64,000 nt of DNA from Arcicella sp038230735. GTDB lineage: Bacteria > Bacteroidota > Bacteroidia > Cytophagales > Spirosomataceae. The notes under the pieces were generated by a model. The model ran no database searches. It was given only the letters and a program-made list of their open reading frames with translations, and had not been told where the DNA came from. Position numbers and translations under genes: made by a program. The stretch's first letter is position 1; the number at the start of each line of letters is the position of its first letter. The stretch is from positions 1 to 64,000 of the forward strand of contig JBBRMR010000020.1 of NCBI GenBank assembly GCA_038230735.1. The letters run 5' to 3'. This document shows positions 1-8,193 of this stretch, in pieces.

Positions 1-310
1 ACTTCCAACGGTTAAATGTGGGATAATCCACGTATCAATTGTACTTTTACTAAGTATTCCCATTGCGTGATTTTTTATGATTTAGCACCACAAAATTCTC
101 ACTTATTTGGGAATACTTTTCAAAAGTTTAAACAGCTTCATAATATAAAATCGTCATTGAATAAATATTAGGAGTTTTTTAGAAATATTTGTTATCAATC
201 AACCAATTGAAACAAAACTGCCAATTTGACACTCTTATCTTCACTGGAATCCTTTTTGCAAAGTCTTTGTTCATCAAAAATTATTCAGTTTTAAGCTAAT
301 TAATGACAAA
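1..310. other. Non-coding leader region upstream of htpG
   Basis: No convincing gene is visible in these 310 bases. The stretch is AT-rich. A small palindrome near position 20 (GTGGGATAATCCAC) is the only structure seen. It probably contains the htpG promoter and perhaps the 3' flank of a gene outside the window. No clear -7 box could be assigned. Confidence 0.5.
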
Positions 311-2146
311 ATGACTATGCAAGAGAAAGGTAATATCTCGATTCATACCGAGAACATTTTTCCGATTATTAAAAAATTCCTTTATTCCGACCACGAAATT
401 TTCCTGCGTGAATTGGTTTCAAATGCCGTGGATGCTTCACAAAAAATCAAACGTTTGGCTTCGATTGGTGAATATGCGGGCGAATTGGGCGAATTGAAAG
501 TGAAGGTTTCGTTCGATAAAGAAGCAAAAACTATCACCATTTCGGATAATGGTTTGGGAATGACTGCCGAGGAAATTAAGAAATATATCAACCAAATTGC
601 GTTTTCGGGAGCAACCGAATTCGTGGAAAAGTACAAAGATAAGGGAGACGAAAAAGCCATAATCGGACACTTCGGTTTGGGTTTTTATTCTGCCTTTATG
701 GTGGCGGAAAGAGTAGATATTATTTCACAATCTTACCAAGAAAATACGCAAGCCGTGATGTGGACTTGTGATGGTTCGACCGAGTTTGAAATTACCGATA
801 CCACTCGTGAATCTCGTGGTTCAGACATCATCCTTCACATTGCCGAAGACTCCTTGGAATTTTTGGAAGAGTTCAGAATCAAGCAAGTATTGGATAAATA
901 CTGCAAATTCCTTCCCGTTGAGATTGAATTTGGAGTGGGCGAAGAGGCTAAAATTATCAACAACCCCGCTCCAATCTGGACGAAATCTCCGAATGACTTA
1001 ACGGATGAAGATTACTTGAAATTCTACGAAGAGTTATATCCATACACCGAAAAACCTTTGTTCTGGATTCACCTCAATGTGGATTATCCTTTCAACTTAA
1101 CGGGGATTTTATATTTCCCAAAAGTAAAGAATGAATTACAGCTTCAACGGGAGAAAATACAACTATACAGCCGTCAAGTTTTTATCACTGACGAAGTAAA
1201 AGACATCGTTCCAGAATTCTTGATGTTGTTGCACGGCGTGATTGATTCGCCCGATATTCCTTTGAACGTTTCTCGGAGTTTCTTGCAGGCGGATAGCAAT
1301 GTAAAAAAGATTAATTCGTACATTACCAAGAAAGTTGCCGATAAATTAGGTGATTTGTTCAAGGCTGACCGTGCGGGTTTTGAGGCAAAATTCGAGAATA
1401 TCGGAATGTTTGTGAAATACGGAATGATTTCGGACGATAAATTCTATGACCGTGCCAAGGATTATTGTTTAGTCCAGAACGTGGACGGAAAGTATTTTAC
1501 CTTGAATGAATATGCTGAATTTGCCCAAGAGAATCAGAAGGACAAAAATGATGACGTAGTTTATCTTTATACCAACGATGCTTTGTCGCAAGATGGTTTT
1601 ATTCAATCTGCCAAAAAACGGGGTTATGATGTCTTGCAATTAGATTCGGTGTTAGACAGTCATTTTATCAATATGTTGGAAAGTAAATTGGTAAAAACAA
1701 ACTTGAAACGAGTGGATTCTGATACGGTTGAGAAGTTGATTGACAAAGGAATTGCCGTGGACACTATTCTCTCAGATTCTGAAAAAGAGACGGTGAAAAA
1801 GGTGTTTGATGCGGTGATTAATGATACCACGAAAGTAGTAGCCTTAGAACCGATGCCCGCCGATGAAATGCCAGCGGTGATTACTCAAAACGAGTTTATG
1901 CGTAGAATGGCGGATATGTCTCGTTCGGGCGGTGGCGGAATGAGTATGTTTGGAAATATGCCCAATAACTACATCGTTTCGGTAAATGCCAACCATCCAA
2001 TAATTAGCAAGATTTTGAAATCAACCGATGCTGAGGAACAAAAGAAATTGGCAAAACAGATTTATGATTTGGCTCTTTTGTCTCAAAATATGCTCACTGG
2101 AGCAGATTTGACGGCATTTATTCAGCGGACGGCGGTTGGTTTATAG
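311..2146 (+). CDS. htpG: Molecular chaperone HtpG (Hsp90)
   Basis: Bacterial Hsp90, a cytosolic ATP-dependent chaperone. The N-terminal GHKL ATPase motifs are present: the LRELVSNAVDAS helix near residues 33-45, DNGLGMT near 78, and GHFGLGFYSAF near 118. The middle domain contains IQLYSRQVFITDE and a variant of the GVVDSEDLPLNVSRE signature, read here as GVIDSPDIPLNVSRS. The length of 611 residues fits Bacteroidota HtpG. A second ATG six bases downstream (317, giving MQEKGN) matches the usual Bacteroidota start equally well. The gene stands alone and is followed by a repeat-rich 3' flank. Confidence 0.97.
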   Translation: MTMQEKGNISIHTENIFPIIKKFLYSDHEIFLRELVSNAVDASQKIKRLASIGEYAGELGELKVKVSFDKEAKTITISDNGLGMTAEEIKKYINQIAFSGATEFVEKYKDKGDEKAIIGHFGLGFYSAFMVAERVDIISQSYQENTQAVMWTCDGSTEFEITDTTRESRGSDIILHIAEDSLEFLEEFRIKQVLDKYCKFLPVEIEFGVGEEAKIINNPAPIWTKSPNDLTDEDYLKFYEELYPYTEKPLFWIHLNVDYPFNLTGILYFPKVKNELQLQREKIQLYSRQVFITDEVKDIVPEFLMLLHGVIDSPDIPLNVSRSFLQADSNVKKINSYITKKVADKLGDLFKADRAGFEAKFENIGMFVKYGMISDDKFYDRAKDYCLVQNVDGKYFTLNEYAEFAQENQKDKNDDVVYLYTNDALSQDGFIQSAKKRGYDVLQLDSVLDSHFINMLESKLVKTNLKRVDSDTVEKLIDKGIAVDTILSDSEKETVKKVFDAVINDTTKVVALEPMPADEMPAVITQNEFMRRMADMSRSGGGGMSMFGNMPNNYIVSVNANHPIISKILKSTDAEEQKKLAKQIYDLALLSQNMLTGADLTAFIQRTAVGL

Positions 2147-2152
2147 GGTTTT

Positions 2153-2209
2153 ACCGCACCGCAACGGCGGACCGTGCAGATGACGCTGATTAGGCGGATT
2201 TACGCTGAT
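2153..2209 (+). repeat. Dispersed ACCGCAACGGCG element
   Basis: The 12-mer ACCGCAACGGCG at 2158-2169, followed by a CGT-CAGA stretch and GCTGATT words, recurs in reverse orientation at 24641-24652 with similar flanking bases. It lies between the htpG stop and the terminator, and no coding role is apparent. Confidence 0.5.
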
Positions 2210-2225
2210 TTTTTATTACTTCATA

Positions 2226-2258
2226 AAAATAGGCTGTTCCAAAAGGACAGCCTATTTT
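2226..2258. terminator. Bidirectional terminator hairpin between htpG and the convergent small gene
   Basis: A 14-bp stem with one bulge (AAAATAGGCTGTTCC/GGACAGCCTATTTT) and an AAAA loop. A and T runs on each side suit both converging genes. Confidence 0.75.
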
Positions 2259-2259
2259 A

Positions 2260-2685
2260 CTACAATAGTTTGATGATAGTAATTGCCAATGAAGCCGTAC
2301 CAATCATTACGCCAACCATCCATTTTATTTGATTATTGAAACCTTTTTCCATTTCAGTTCGCAGACCCGCAATGTCAGTTTTCAACTCTGTTCGTAAGCT
2401 ACCCATTTCAATTCGTAAGCCACCCATTTCAGTTTTTAACTCCATTCGTAAGTCTGCTAAATCTTTTTTTGTAGAAAAGATTGTAGTAAGTCTATCATCA
2501 GTAATAAAAATATTTTTTACTCTTTCTTCTGAAATACCTTTTGAACTTTCTATATATTCAACAATTGTGGTAGCTTCCTCATCTGAAAAATGATTTTTCA
2601 GTGCTTGGAATGCTTTTATTTCTAATCCAGTCGTAATGCTCTTTTTTATATATTGCAAGGTAATAATTTTAGCGACACAAAACAA
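2260..2685 (-). CDS. Small coiled-coil protein with C-terminal membrane anchor
   Basis: I do not recognise a named function. The 141 residues start with a helical segment (ALKNHFSDEEATTIVEYIE, about 28-46). This is followed by an 11-residue-periodic coiled coil built on repeated LRTE/LRME units (about 78-112), then one hydrophobic helix at 122-141. The layout resembles the small DUF1640-like coiled-coil membrane proteins common in Bacteroidota. The first 20 or so residues look atypical for that group, so the true start may be internal at a non-ATG codon. Convergent with htpG. Confidence 0.7.
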   Translation of the reverse strand: MFCVAKIITLQYIKKSITTGLEIKAFQALKNHFSDEEATTIVEYIESSKGISEERVKNIFITDDRLTTIFSTKKDLADLRMELKTEMGGLRIEMGSLRTELKTDIAGLRTEMEKGFNNQIKWMVGVMIGTASLAITIIKLL

Positions 2686-2711
2686 AAAAGCCTCGCAGAA
2701 CGAGGCATTTT
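2683..2711 (-). terminator. Rho-independent terminator for the PorE-like gene
   Basis: The stem GCCTCG/CGAGGC (2690-2706), read on the minus strand, is followed by a run of Ts. It lies about 120 bases beyond the stop of the gene at 2827-5100. Confidence 0.75.
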
Positions 2712-2758
2712 TGTAAACTATTCACCTAACCTAAAAAACTAAAATGAAAATGCTTTTT

Positions 2759-2829
2759 GAGTTATGAGTTAGAAATTATGAGTTGTGAGTTTGTTCTCTA
2801 ATAATTCATATCTCATGACTCATAATTTA
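2759..2829. repeat. Inverted pair of degenerate 7-bp repeats (GAGTTAT type)
   Basis: The left arm 2759-2789 is built of units such as GAGTTAT, GAGTTAG and GAGTTGT. The right arm 2802-2829 carries the reverse complement (CTCATGACTCATAA). The right arm ends exactly on the TAA stop of the PorE-like gene, so the stop codon is part of the repeat. Confidence 0.75.
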
Positions 2830-5100
2830 TTTTACCGATAGAATCCTAAACTCTGTTCTGCGGTTTTCTTGATGTTGTTTTTCGTTGCATTGCACGCCGT
2901 CCACACATTCATTGGCTGGCTCACTTTCGCCATAACCATTTGATACTAAACGACTTGAATCAATGCCTCTTTGTGTCAAATAATTCACTACGGCTCTGGC
3001 TCTGTTGTCCGAGAGTTGCATATTGTAACTATCTCCCGAACGGGCATCCGTGTGCGAGCGTATCTCAACTTTCATGTCGGGATATTTTTTCAACAAGGGC
3101 AACACCGTTCTGTCCAACTCCTTGGCGGCATCTTTACGAATGAAGAATTTATCTAAATCGTAATAGATATTGTTCAATTTGAAAATATCACCTTCGCCAT
3201 ACATTCCCTGAATATTTTGGTATTGTGCGGGGTTCTTGCCACTCACTTTCCCGAAGGTTTCGTTGTTGGTTGCGTACTTATCTTTCTGAGCCGTCAATTT
3301 ATGTTCAGCCCCAGGTTTTACTTCAAATTCATAACCACCATCTTTACCCGTAACGACAGTCTGTGAGGTCTTATCTTTCTGGTTTTCAAGGGTTACGGAT
3401 ACCCCTGAAATTGGCGTTTGGTTCAATTCAGATTTCACGACACCCTTCAAAACTGAGGTATTTGATTTTTCTAAATATATCTCCAAAGTGGTTTTTTGTC
3501 TGGTTGTGCTTTTAGTCGAATACGTAATTGAATTCATCTGATAGCCTTCTTTGATGGCTCTGAATTCGTATTCCGATTCTGCCTGCAAACATATCGAAGT
3601 CGAACCATCTAAACCTGTAACTTTCAAATCCTGATTTTCACCGTTAATTATGCTTCTGATGTCCACATTTTCAAGTGGCGTTTTCGTAACGGCATCATAC
3701 ACAATTACATTCAAAGGGCGACATTCACGGCGAAAATTATAAATATTGTCATCATGACTACCCCTTTTGCGGTTTGATGAAAAAAAGCCTGTATTACGTC
3801 CAGCATCGGTAATTAATCCAAAATCATCTTTTTCAGAGTTCAGCGGAGCTCCCAAATTCTGTACGCCTTTGAGGGCAACATCTCCTTTCATTTCAGCGTA
3901 AAAAATATCCAAACCTCCCAAGCCTTCGTGTCCGTCTGATGAGAAATATAAGTTTCCATTTTCATCCACATACGGGAACATTTCATTGCCTTCTGTATTG
4001 ACTTCCTTACCCAAATTTACGGGTGTTCCCCAACCTCCTCCGATGTATTCTACGATGTATAAATCCGTTCCACCATAACCTCCTGGCATATCCGATACGA
4101 AATACATTTTCATATTATCGGGCGTGAGGGCGGGGTGTCCACAAGAATATTCGTCTGAATTGAAAGGTAATTCTTTTACATTTCCCCAAGCATCTTTGAC
4201 TAAATCTGCCGAGTAAAGTTTTAAACGATTTATGCCATCTTTCGATTCTCTGGCACGTCCTTTATTATAATTGTTTCTGGTTAAAATTACTTTTCGTTCA
4301 TCTTTGAAAAAGGTCATTGGACCCTCGTGATATTTGGTGTTTAAGGTTCTACTAAACTCTTCAATTTTGGTTAATTTGCCCTCGGGAGTAACAATGGGTG
4401 CATCGGAATTACTGGCGGACATACCACCTAAAGCAGATGCCGTTTGTAAACCGTTTTTAATACTCAATTGTGAAGTATCTGACACGTAATACAAATCCAA
4501 AAATGGGGTTTGATTCCAAGAAAAAACCCTTTTTAAAGCTCCTGATTCATCACGAGCTGAACAGAAAACTAAGCCTCCTTTATAAAACATCGGACTAAAA
4601 TCTGCCTGACGTGAGTTGATGGGAAGATATTGAACTTTATAAGAAGATGAATCACGATAAAAACGCCCCATATCCATCAAAGCGATGGTATGACGCTTTC
4701 CACGGAGGTCGGCGGTTTGTTTTTCTCCGTAAATAGCATAATATTTTTGAGAATCCTTGTACTTCTGATTGGAAGCTAAAGATTGTGCATAGTAGAGATA
4801 ATTCTCAGACTCCACATCTGGATAATCACGAATGAGGTCAGCGTAGGCACGCTCGGCATTGCGAGAATCCTGCACTTTGCGATAAGAATAGGCTAATTTT
4901 TTGAGACCTTCCTGCCGAGTAGCAGGGTCTTTGGCATCACGCAGAAATTCCTCATACAGACGAATTGCATCAATATAACTCAGTTGTTCAAACTGGCGAT
5001 TGGCGGCTTTCAACTTGGCTTGGGCGTGGGTTTTAGTACAAGTTAGTAAGAAAAGCAATGCCACAACCGAGGCTATGTGGAAAAGTTTGTTCATATTCAT
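2827..5100 (-). CDS. PorE-like OmpA-family envelope protein (TPR, PD40 propeller, CRD, OmpA domain)
   Basis: Exported protein of 757 residues. The N-terminus is a signal peptide; cleavage after THAQA is likely, and a weak lipobox-like LLTC is also present. TPR-like helices follow (about 30-125), then PD40/WD40-like blades with repeated YFVSD and YFSSD motifs (about 165-455). Two carboxypeptidase-regulatory-like beta sandwiches come next (about 460-625). The C-terminal OmpA peptidoglycan-binding domain (about 645-757) has IRSHTDARG-type and NRRTEFRI motifs. This order matches PorE of Porphyromonas gingivalis, a type IX secretion component that ties the secretion ring to peptidoglycan. Bacteroidota genomes carry several paralogues with the same order, so the T9SS role is an inference. 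Confidence 0.85.
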   Translation of the reverse strand: MNMNKLFHIASVVALLFLLTCTKTHAQAKLKAANRQFEQLSYIDAIRLYEEFLRDAKDPATRQEGLKKLAYSYRKVQDSRNAERAYADLIRDYPDVESENYLYYAQSLASNQKYKDSQKYYAIYGEKQTADLRGKRHTIALMDMGRFYRDSSSYKVQYLPINSRQADFSPMFYKGGLVFCSARDESGALKRVFSWNQTPFLDLYYVSDTSQLSIKNGLQTASALGGMSASNSDAPIVTPEGKLTKIEEFSRTLNTKYHEGPMTFFKDERKVILTRNNYNKGRARESKDGINRLKLYSADLVKDAWGNVKELPFNSDEYSCGHPALTPDNMKMYFVSDMPGGYGGTDLYIVEYIGGGWGTPVNLGKEVNTEGNEMFPYVDENGNLYFSSDGHEGLGGLDIFYAEMKGDVALKGVQNLGAPLNSEKDDFGLITDAGRNTGFFSSNRKRGSHDDNIYNFRRECRPLNVIVYDAVTKTPLENVDIRSIINGENQDLKVTGLDGSTSICLQAESEYEFRAIKEGYQMNSITYSTKSTTRQKTTLEIYLEKSNTSVLKGVVKSELNQTPISGVSVTLENQKDKTSQTVVTGKDGGYEFEVKPGAEHKLTAQKDKYATNNETFGKVSGKNPAQYQNIQGMYGEGDIFKLNNIYYDLDKFFIRKDAAKELDRTVLPLLKKYPDMKVEIRSHTDARSGDSYNMQLSDNRARAVVNYLTQRGIDSSRLVSNGYGESEPANECVDGVQCNEKQHQENRRTEFRILSVK

Positions 5101-5180
5101 TTTTGCTTAGGCGAAATAGTTATTACGCTATTCTGTAAGGTTGTGAATCGAAAAACAAATAACGTGCCAAAGATTGGTTT

Positions 5181-5214
5181 ATTAGGGAATTGGGAAATTA
5201 GGGAATTGGGGATT
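5181..5214 (+). repeat. Degenerate 7-bp tandem repeat (TTAGGGA/ATTGGGA)
   Basis: Units TTAGGGA, ATTGGGA and ATTGGGG repeat with a period of about 7 in the 5' flank of the PorE-like gene. Similar words appear at 9577, 44615 and 57952. Confidence 0.7.
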
Positions 5215-5230
5215 TGGACTTCCTTTGAAT

Positions 5231-5265
5231 TGATAATTGTTCACTGTTTACTGATAACTGAACAC
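5231..5265 (+). repeat. Degenerate 7-bp tandem repeat (GTTTACT/GATAACT)
   Basis: Units close to GTTCACT, GTTTACT and GATAACT. The same word family encodes the signal peptide core of porD at 35832-35869. Confidence 0.7.
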
Positions 5266-5269
5266 ATTC

Positions 5270-5331
5270 CTTCTCCCCAATATTGGGGATTTTTTGTTTA
5301 AAATCTTTCGGCAAAATTTGTAGTGTTGAAA
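5270..5331 (+). repeat. 62-bp direct repeat, copy 1 (5' boundary of collagen-like unit A)
   Basis: The block begins with the palindrome CCCCAATATTGGGG followed by a T run. It is 61/62 identical to 7207-7268. It marks the upstream edge of the first of two tandem collagen-like gene units. In unit A, DNA 14 bases beyond the block is interrupted by the IS1-like element. Confidence 0.9.
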
Positions 5332-5345
5332 GAAACGAATCTTTT

Positions 5346-6186
5346 GGTAGTTATATAGAAAGTGTTGACAGACAATTTTGGTTGTAATCAACTATAAACA
5401 TTTTGGTTACGGGATGATGATATCTAAGTCTTCGAGAAAATGATACGCTTTCTCGAACATATCGTGTTATCCTCGCTCTTAATGTAGCCCAATAACGTTC
5501 AATATGATTGGTTTGTCCACTGTCTTTACGCACTTGTTGATGGTTGCCTTTGACTTTTAGTATCACACCCGACTTCCAATAATCACTATAACTCTGACAT
5601 TTTAGATATTCAATGGGTATTTTTTTAATGAGTCTCATAAAAGTTAATTCGCTTCTATCTCCGCTTATATTAGCTAAAATTTGCCTTGTATTTCGACTGA
5701 TAGCCGCCCATATCCATTACTTATTTTCTTGCCTTGACAAAAACCACATAGTTCGTTGGTGACGCCCAGTAAAATTCAATAACATCTGTAAGTTGTTTAT
5801 TTCCAATTACTTGTGATTTAAAATTAAGAAGTAATAAAAAACAATTATTCAACTCTTCACAAACTTTATAATAGCTAATTAAAAATACACTTGAAACACA
5901 ACACAAACTCATTCTTTCTAAAAATGAACCCCTAACGGCTTCAAAATCAAAATTATGGGGAATTTTCGATGAAGAACACGGCTTTTAAACAATCATGACA
6001 CAAAACACGCTGATTACCTTCTTTGGTAAATCCGTTTTTAACAATATTTTCGCTTGAACAAAAAGGACAATTTTCTATTTTCGTAACACTGAGTATTCTG
6101 ATTCATTGGTTTTTATGATTCGAGACCACAAAATACAATTTATCTAATACTTAGTCTTTACCTATCAACACTTTTCAAGAACTACC
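5346..6186 (-). mobile_element. Decayed IS1-family insertion sequence (841 bp)
   Basis: Imperfect terminal inverted repeats begin with GGTAGTT and end with AAAGTGTTGA: left 5346-5368, right complement 6165-6186. Between them lies a broken IS1-type transposase on the minus strand. The 841-bp length is normal for the family. I see no clear 8-10 bp target duplication, so the insertion is old or its flanks have changed. It sits in the 5' region of collagen-like unit A. Confidence 0.8.
5351..6110 (-). pseudogene. Broken IS1-family transposase
   Basis: Three pieces in different frames can be read on the minus strand. First is an InsA-type zinc finger (CPFCSSENIVKNGF, then CHDC, near 5985-6060). 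Second is a degraded middle (5721-5912). Third is an InsB-type DDE C-terminus containing TNHIERYWATLRARITRYV and a following SFSR block (5351-5710). An in-frame TAA at 5717-5719 interrupts the third piece just before its WIWAAISRNTRQI segment, and frameshifts separate the other parts. No functional transposase can be made from it. Confidence 0.85.
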
Positions 6187-6409
6187 ATATAATCATTATT
6201 TCAATACATAATTTTTGGATATTTTGTATTGTGCCCAATTTTTACATAATATTATAACGCTTCTTGAAATATTTTAAAAAGAACTAAAATTAACACAATT
6301 TTAGAGTCTGATTTTGAATATTACTATCAATCTTCAAATAGTGTTTCCTTTTCTACATAGTTATCAACTAATATTTCGGATGAAAACAATACAGCAGTTT
6401 TCCAAACAT
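6187..6409 (+). other. 5' region of collagen-like unit A downstream of the IS
   Basis: AT-rich non-coding DNA. The last 70 bases (ACTAATATTT, TTTCC and TCCAAA words) resemble 7300-7373 upstream of unit B, so this is the remainder of the ancestral leader. No gene is seen. Confidence 0.5.
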
Positions 6410-6483
6410 CTTATCTCTCGACCTCTACACAATTTTGTAGGGGATTCAATTAAGTATTTTAAACTTAAACAAATACAAACAAA
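6410..6483 (+). promoter_or_regulatory. Conserved 5' leader of collagen-like unit A with hairpin
   Basis: Nearly identical to 7374-7447 upstream of unit B. It contains the stem CCTCTACA/TGTAGGGG around CAATTT, followed by an A/T-rich run up to the ATG. Conservation in both copies suggests a shared promoter or leader function, but it may only reflect recent duplication. Confidence 0.5.
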
Positions 6484-7114
6484 ATGAAAACTATTACAAA
6501 ATTTCTCAGCGTAGCCAGCATAGTGGCAATGTTTATTTTCTTGGATGCCTGTAAAGCCGAAAAAGGCGATATTAGGACCGATAGGACCAATTGGACCAAC
6601 AGGAGCTAATGGGGTAATTGGGGCTACGGGTGCAATTGGGGCTATTGGTGCAACAGGGGCTACTGGTACAACAGGAGCAAAAGGTGATAAGGGAGACAAA
6701 GGTGATACAGGAGTAACGGGTGCAACAGGGGCTACTGGTAATGCCAACGTTATTCAAATATCTTATACGTCAAGACCTCACACTGGTACAGATTTGCTAT
6801 ATAATTTACCTGCAACTATCACAAAAGCTATTTTTGACAATTGTGCCTATTTCGTATATGTGTCAAATGGTAGCAATACTTATGCACTTCCAGGGTGGTT
6901 TACGGGTGGTACAAATTCTTATAGAACTTACACTGCAGGAACTGCTGGTATTCAAGGAATATATATCGGTCGAGTAGCTGGTGCTGGCACAGATACTTTT
7001 GCAACAACTCGAATTGTGGTTATTCCTGCAAGTGACCTTCGTACTGGACGTAGAGCCGCTGTTGATTATAATGATTATGAGGCAGTTAAGAAATATTATA
7101 ATTTGCCTAATTGA
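6484..7114 (+). pseudogene. Collagen-like lipoprotein A, frameshifted
   Basis: The first 30 codons give the same lipoprotein signal peptide as the intact neighbour (MKTITKFLSVAS... FLDAC). One extra base after the GAT codon near 6571-6574 (GATATTAGGA versus GATTTGGGT in the intact copy) shifts the frame. The signal-peptide frame stops at 6607-6609. The rest, in the +1 frame to 7114, encodes Gly-X-Y repeats (GPIGPIGPTGANG..., about 60 residues), a globular domain of about 100 residues, and the C-terminus DYEAVKKYYNLPN. It is probably inactive. A sequencing error cannot be excluded, and no slippery site for programmed shifting is evident. Confidence 0.85.
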
Positions 7115-7149
7115 GATATTTGTCAGAAATCTAAACTTGAAAGAGTATC

Positions 7150-7200
7150 AAAATGGCTTAAAATCATCCGTTAGATGGATGATTTTAGGCCATTTTTTTT
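7150..7200 (+). terminator. Terminator of collagen-like gene A
   Basis: A 20-bp stem with one mismatch (7150-7169 with 7177-7196, containing AAAATCATCC) followed by eight Ts. Confidence 0.85.
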
Positions 7201-7206
7201 ATATTT

Positions 7207-7268
7207 CTTCTCCCCAATATTGGGGATTTTTTGTTTAAAATCTTTCGGCAAAATTTGTGGTGTTGAAA
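7207..7268 (+). repeat. 62-bp direct repeat, copy 2 (5' boundary of collagen-like unit B)
   Basis: 61/62 identical to 5270-5331, with the CCCCAATATTGGGG palindrome at the start. Together the two copies delimit a tandem duplication of roughly 1 kb without the IS. Confidence 0.9.
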
Positions 7269-7447
7269 ATGAAACAAGAATATTTTTTATCAAAAAGATG
7301 AAAATGTTTCCTTTCTCCAAGAACTGACGACTAATATTTTGGAGAAAGCCGATATTTTAATTTCTCCAAATATCTTATCTCTCGACCTCTACACAATTTT
7401 GTAGGGGATTAAATTAAGTATTTTAAACTTAAACAAATACATACAAA

Positions 7448-8089
7448 ATGAAAACTATTACAAAATTTCTCAGCGTAGCCAGCATAGTGGCAATGTTTAT
7501 TTTTTTAGATGCCTGTAAAGCCGAAAAAGGTGATTTGGGTCCGATAGGGCCAATTGGACCAACAGGGGCAAATGGAGCAATTGGTGCTACGGGGGCAAAT
7601 GGTACTATTGGTGCAACAGGGGCTACTGGTGCTACTGGTACAACAGGAGCAAAAGGTGATAAGGGAGACAAAGGTGATACAGGTGCAACGGGTGCAACAG
7701 GAGCTACTGGAACAGCAAATGTTCAATACTCTGATTGGATTCCGTTTACATTAACAGGTACACAAAGTTCCAATGGTACTACAAATATTATATTACCAAA
7801 AATTACGCAAGAGGTATTAGACAAATATCTGATTTTCTCATACATTAAATTTAACATATCTAACTGGGTGTACTCTCTTCCTCTTTCATTTCCGTCAGGT
7901 GGTGGAAAAGATGAAACTGTTGCTGTTCGCTATTACCTTGGAAATGTAATGATTACTTCCAATGTTACATACAACAATACAAGTTTTAGATATGTATTAG
8001 TACCAGGAGGAGTTCCCACAGGACGCAAGGCAGCCGTTGATTATACTGATTATGAGGCAGTTAAGAAATATTACAATTTGCCTAATTAA
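7448..8089 (+). CDS. Collagen-like repeat lipoprotein B
   Basis: 213 residues. The lipoprotein signal peptide has a plausible lipobox (LDAC, Cys near residue 23). It is followed by about 60 residues of Gly-X-Y repeats rich in GAT, GPI and GDK triplets. A beta-rich globular domain comes next (about 95-185), then the short C-terminus TGRKAAVDYTDYEAVKKYYNLPN. Bacterial collagen-like proteins of this type are surface or envelope proteins; no enzymatic motif is seen. It is the intact partner of the frameshifted copy upstream. Signal peptide, Gly-X-Y stalk and C-terminus are nearly identical in both, while the globular domains have diverged strongly. Confidence 0.85.
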   Translation: MKTITKFLSVASIVAMFIFLDACKAEKGDLGPIGPIGPTGANGAIGATGANGTIGATGATGATGTTGAKGDKGDKGDTGATGATGATGTANVQYSDWIPFTLTGTQSSNGTTNIILPKITQEVLDKYLIFSYIKFNISNWVYSLPLSFPSGGGKDETVAVRYYLGNVMITSNVTYNNTSFRYVLVPGGVPTGRKAAVDYTDYEAVKKYYNLPN

Positions 8090-8124
8090 GATATTTGTCT
8101 GAAATCTAAACTTGAAAAGAGTGT

Positions 8125-8173
8125 AAAAAAGGTCTCAAAATCATCCAATAAACGGAAGTTTTAAGACCTTTTT
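8125..8173 (+). terminator. Terminator of collagen-like gene B
   Basis: The stem AAAAGGTCT.../...AAGACCTTTTT has a long interrupted loop. It is related to the terminator of gene A through the AAAATCATCC word. It may also serve the converging gene at 8194-8625. Confidence 0.6.
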
Positions 8174-8193
8174 ATTTTGTACTAAAAAGTCCT

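Noticed and set aside
2336..2593. Plus-strand reading frame opposite the coiled-coil protein gene
   Set aside because: It is a shadow of the repeated LRTE codons on the other strand.
2759..2829. CRISPR array or direct-repeat array
   Set aside because: The repeat units are 7 bp, degenerate and contiguous without spacers, and no cas genes are in the window.
5346..6186. IS element currently active
   Set aside because: The transposase has a stop codon and several frameshifts, and no target duplication is visible.
6565..6580. Programmed ribosomal frameshift in collagen-like gene A
   Set aside because: The required shift is +1 and there is no slippery heptamer or stimulatory hairpin nearby. The extra base relative to copy B is a simpler explanation.
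6364..6747. Proline-rich reading frames antisense to the collagen-like genes (also 7429-7671)
   Set aside because: They are the reverse complement of Gly-X-Y codons, which automatically read as Pro/Ala/Val-rich. No own signals or homology are apparent.
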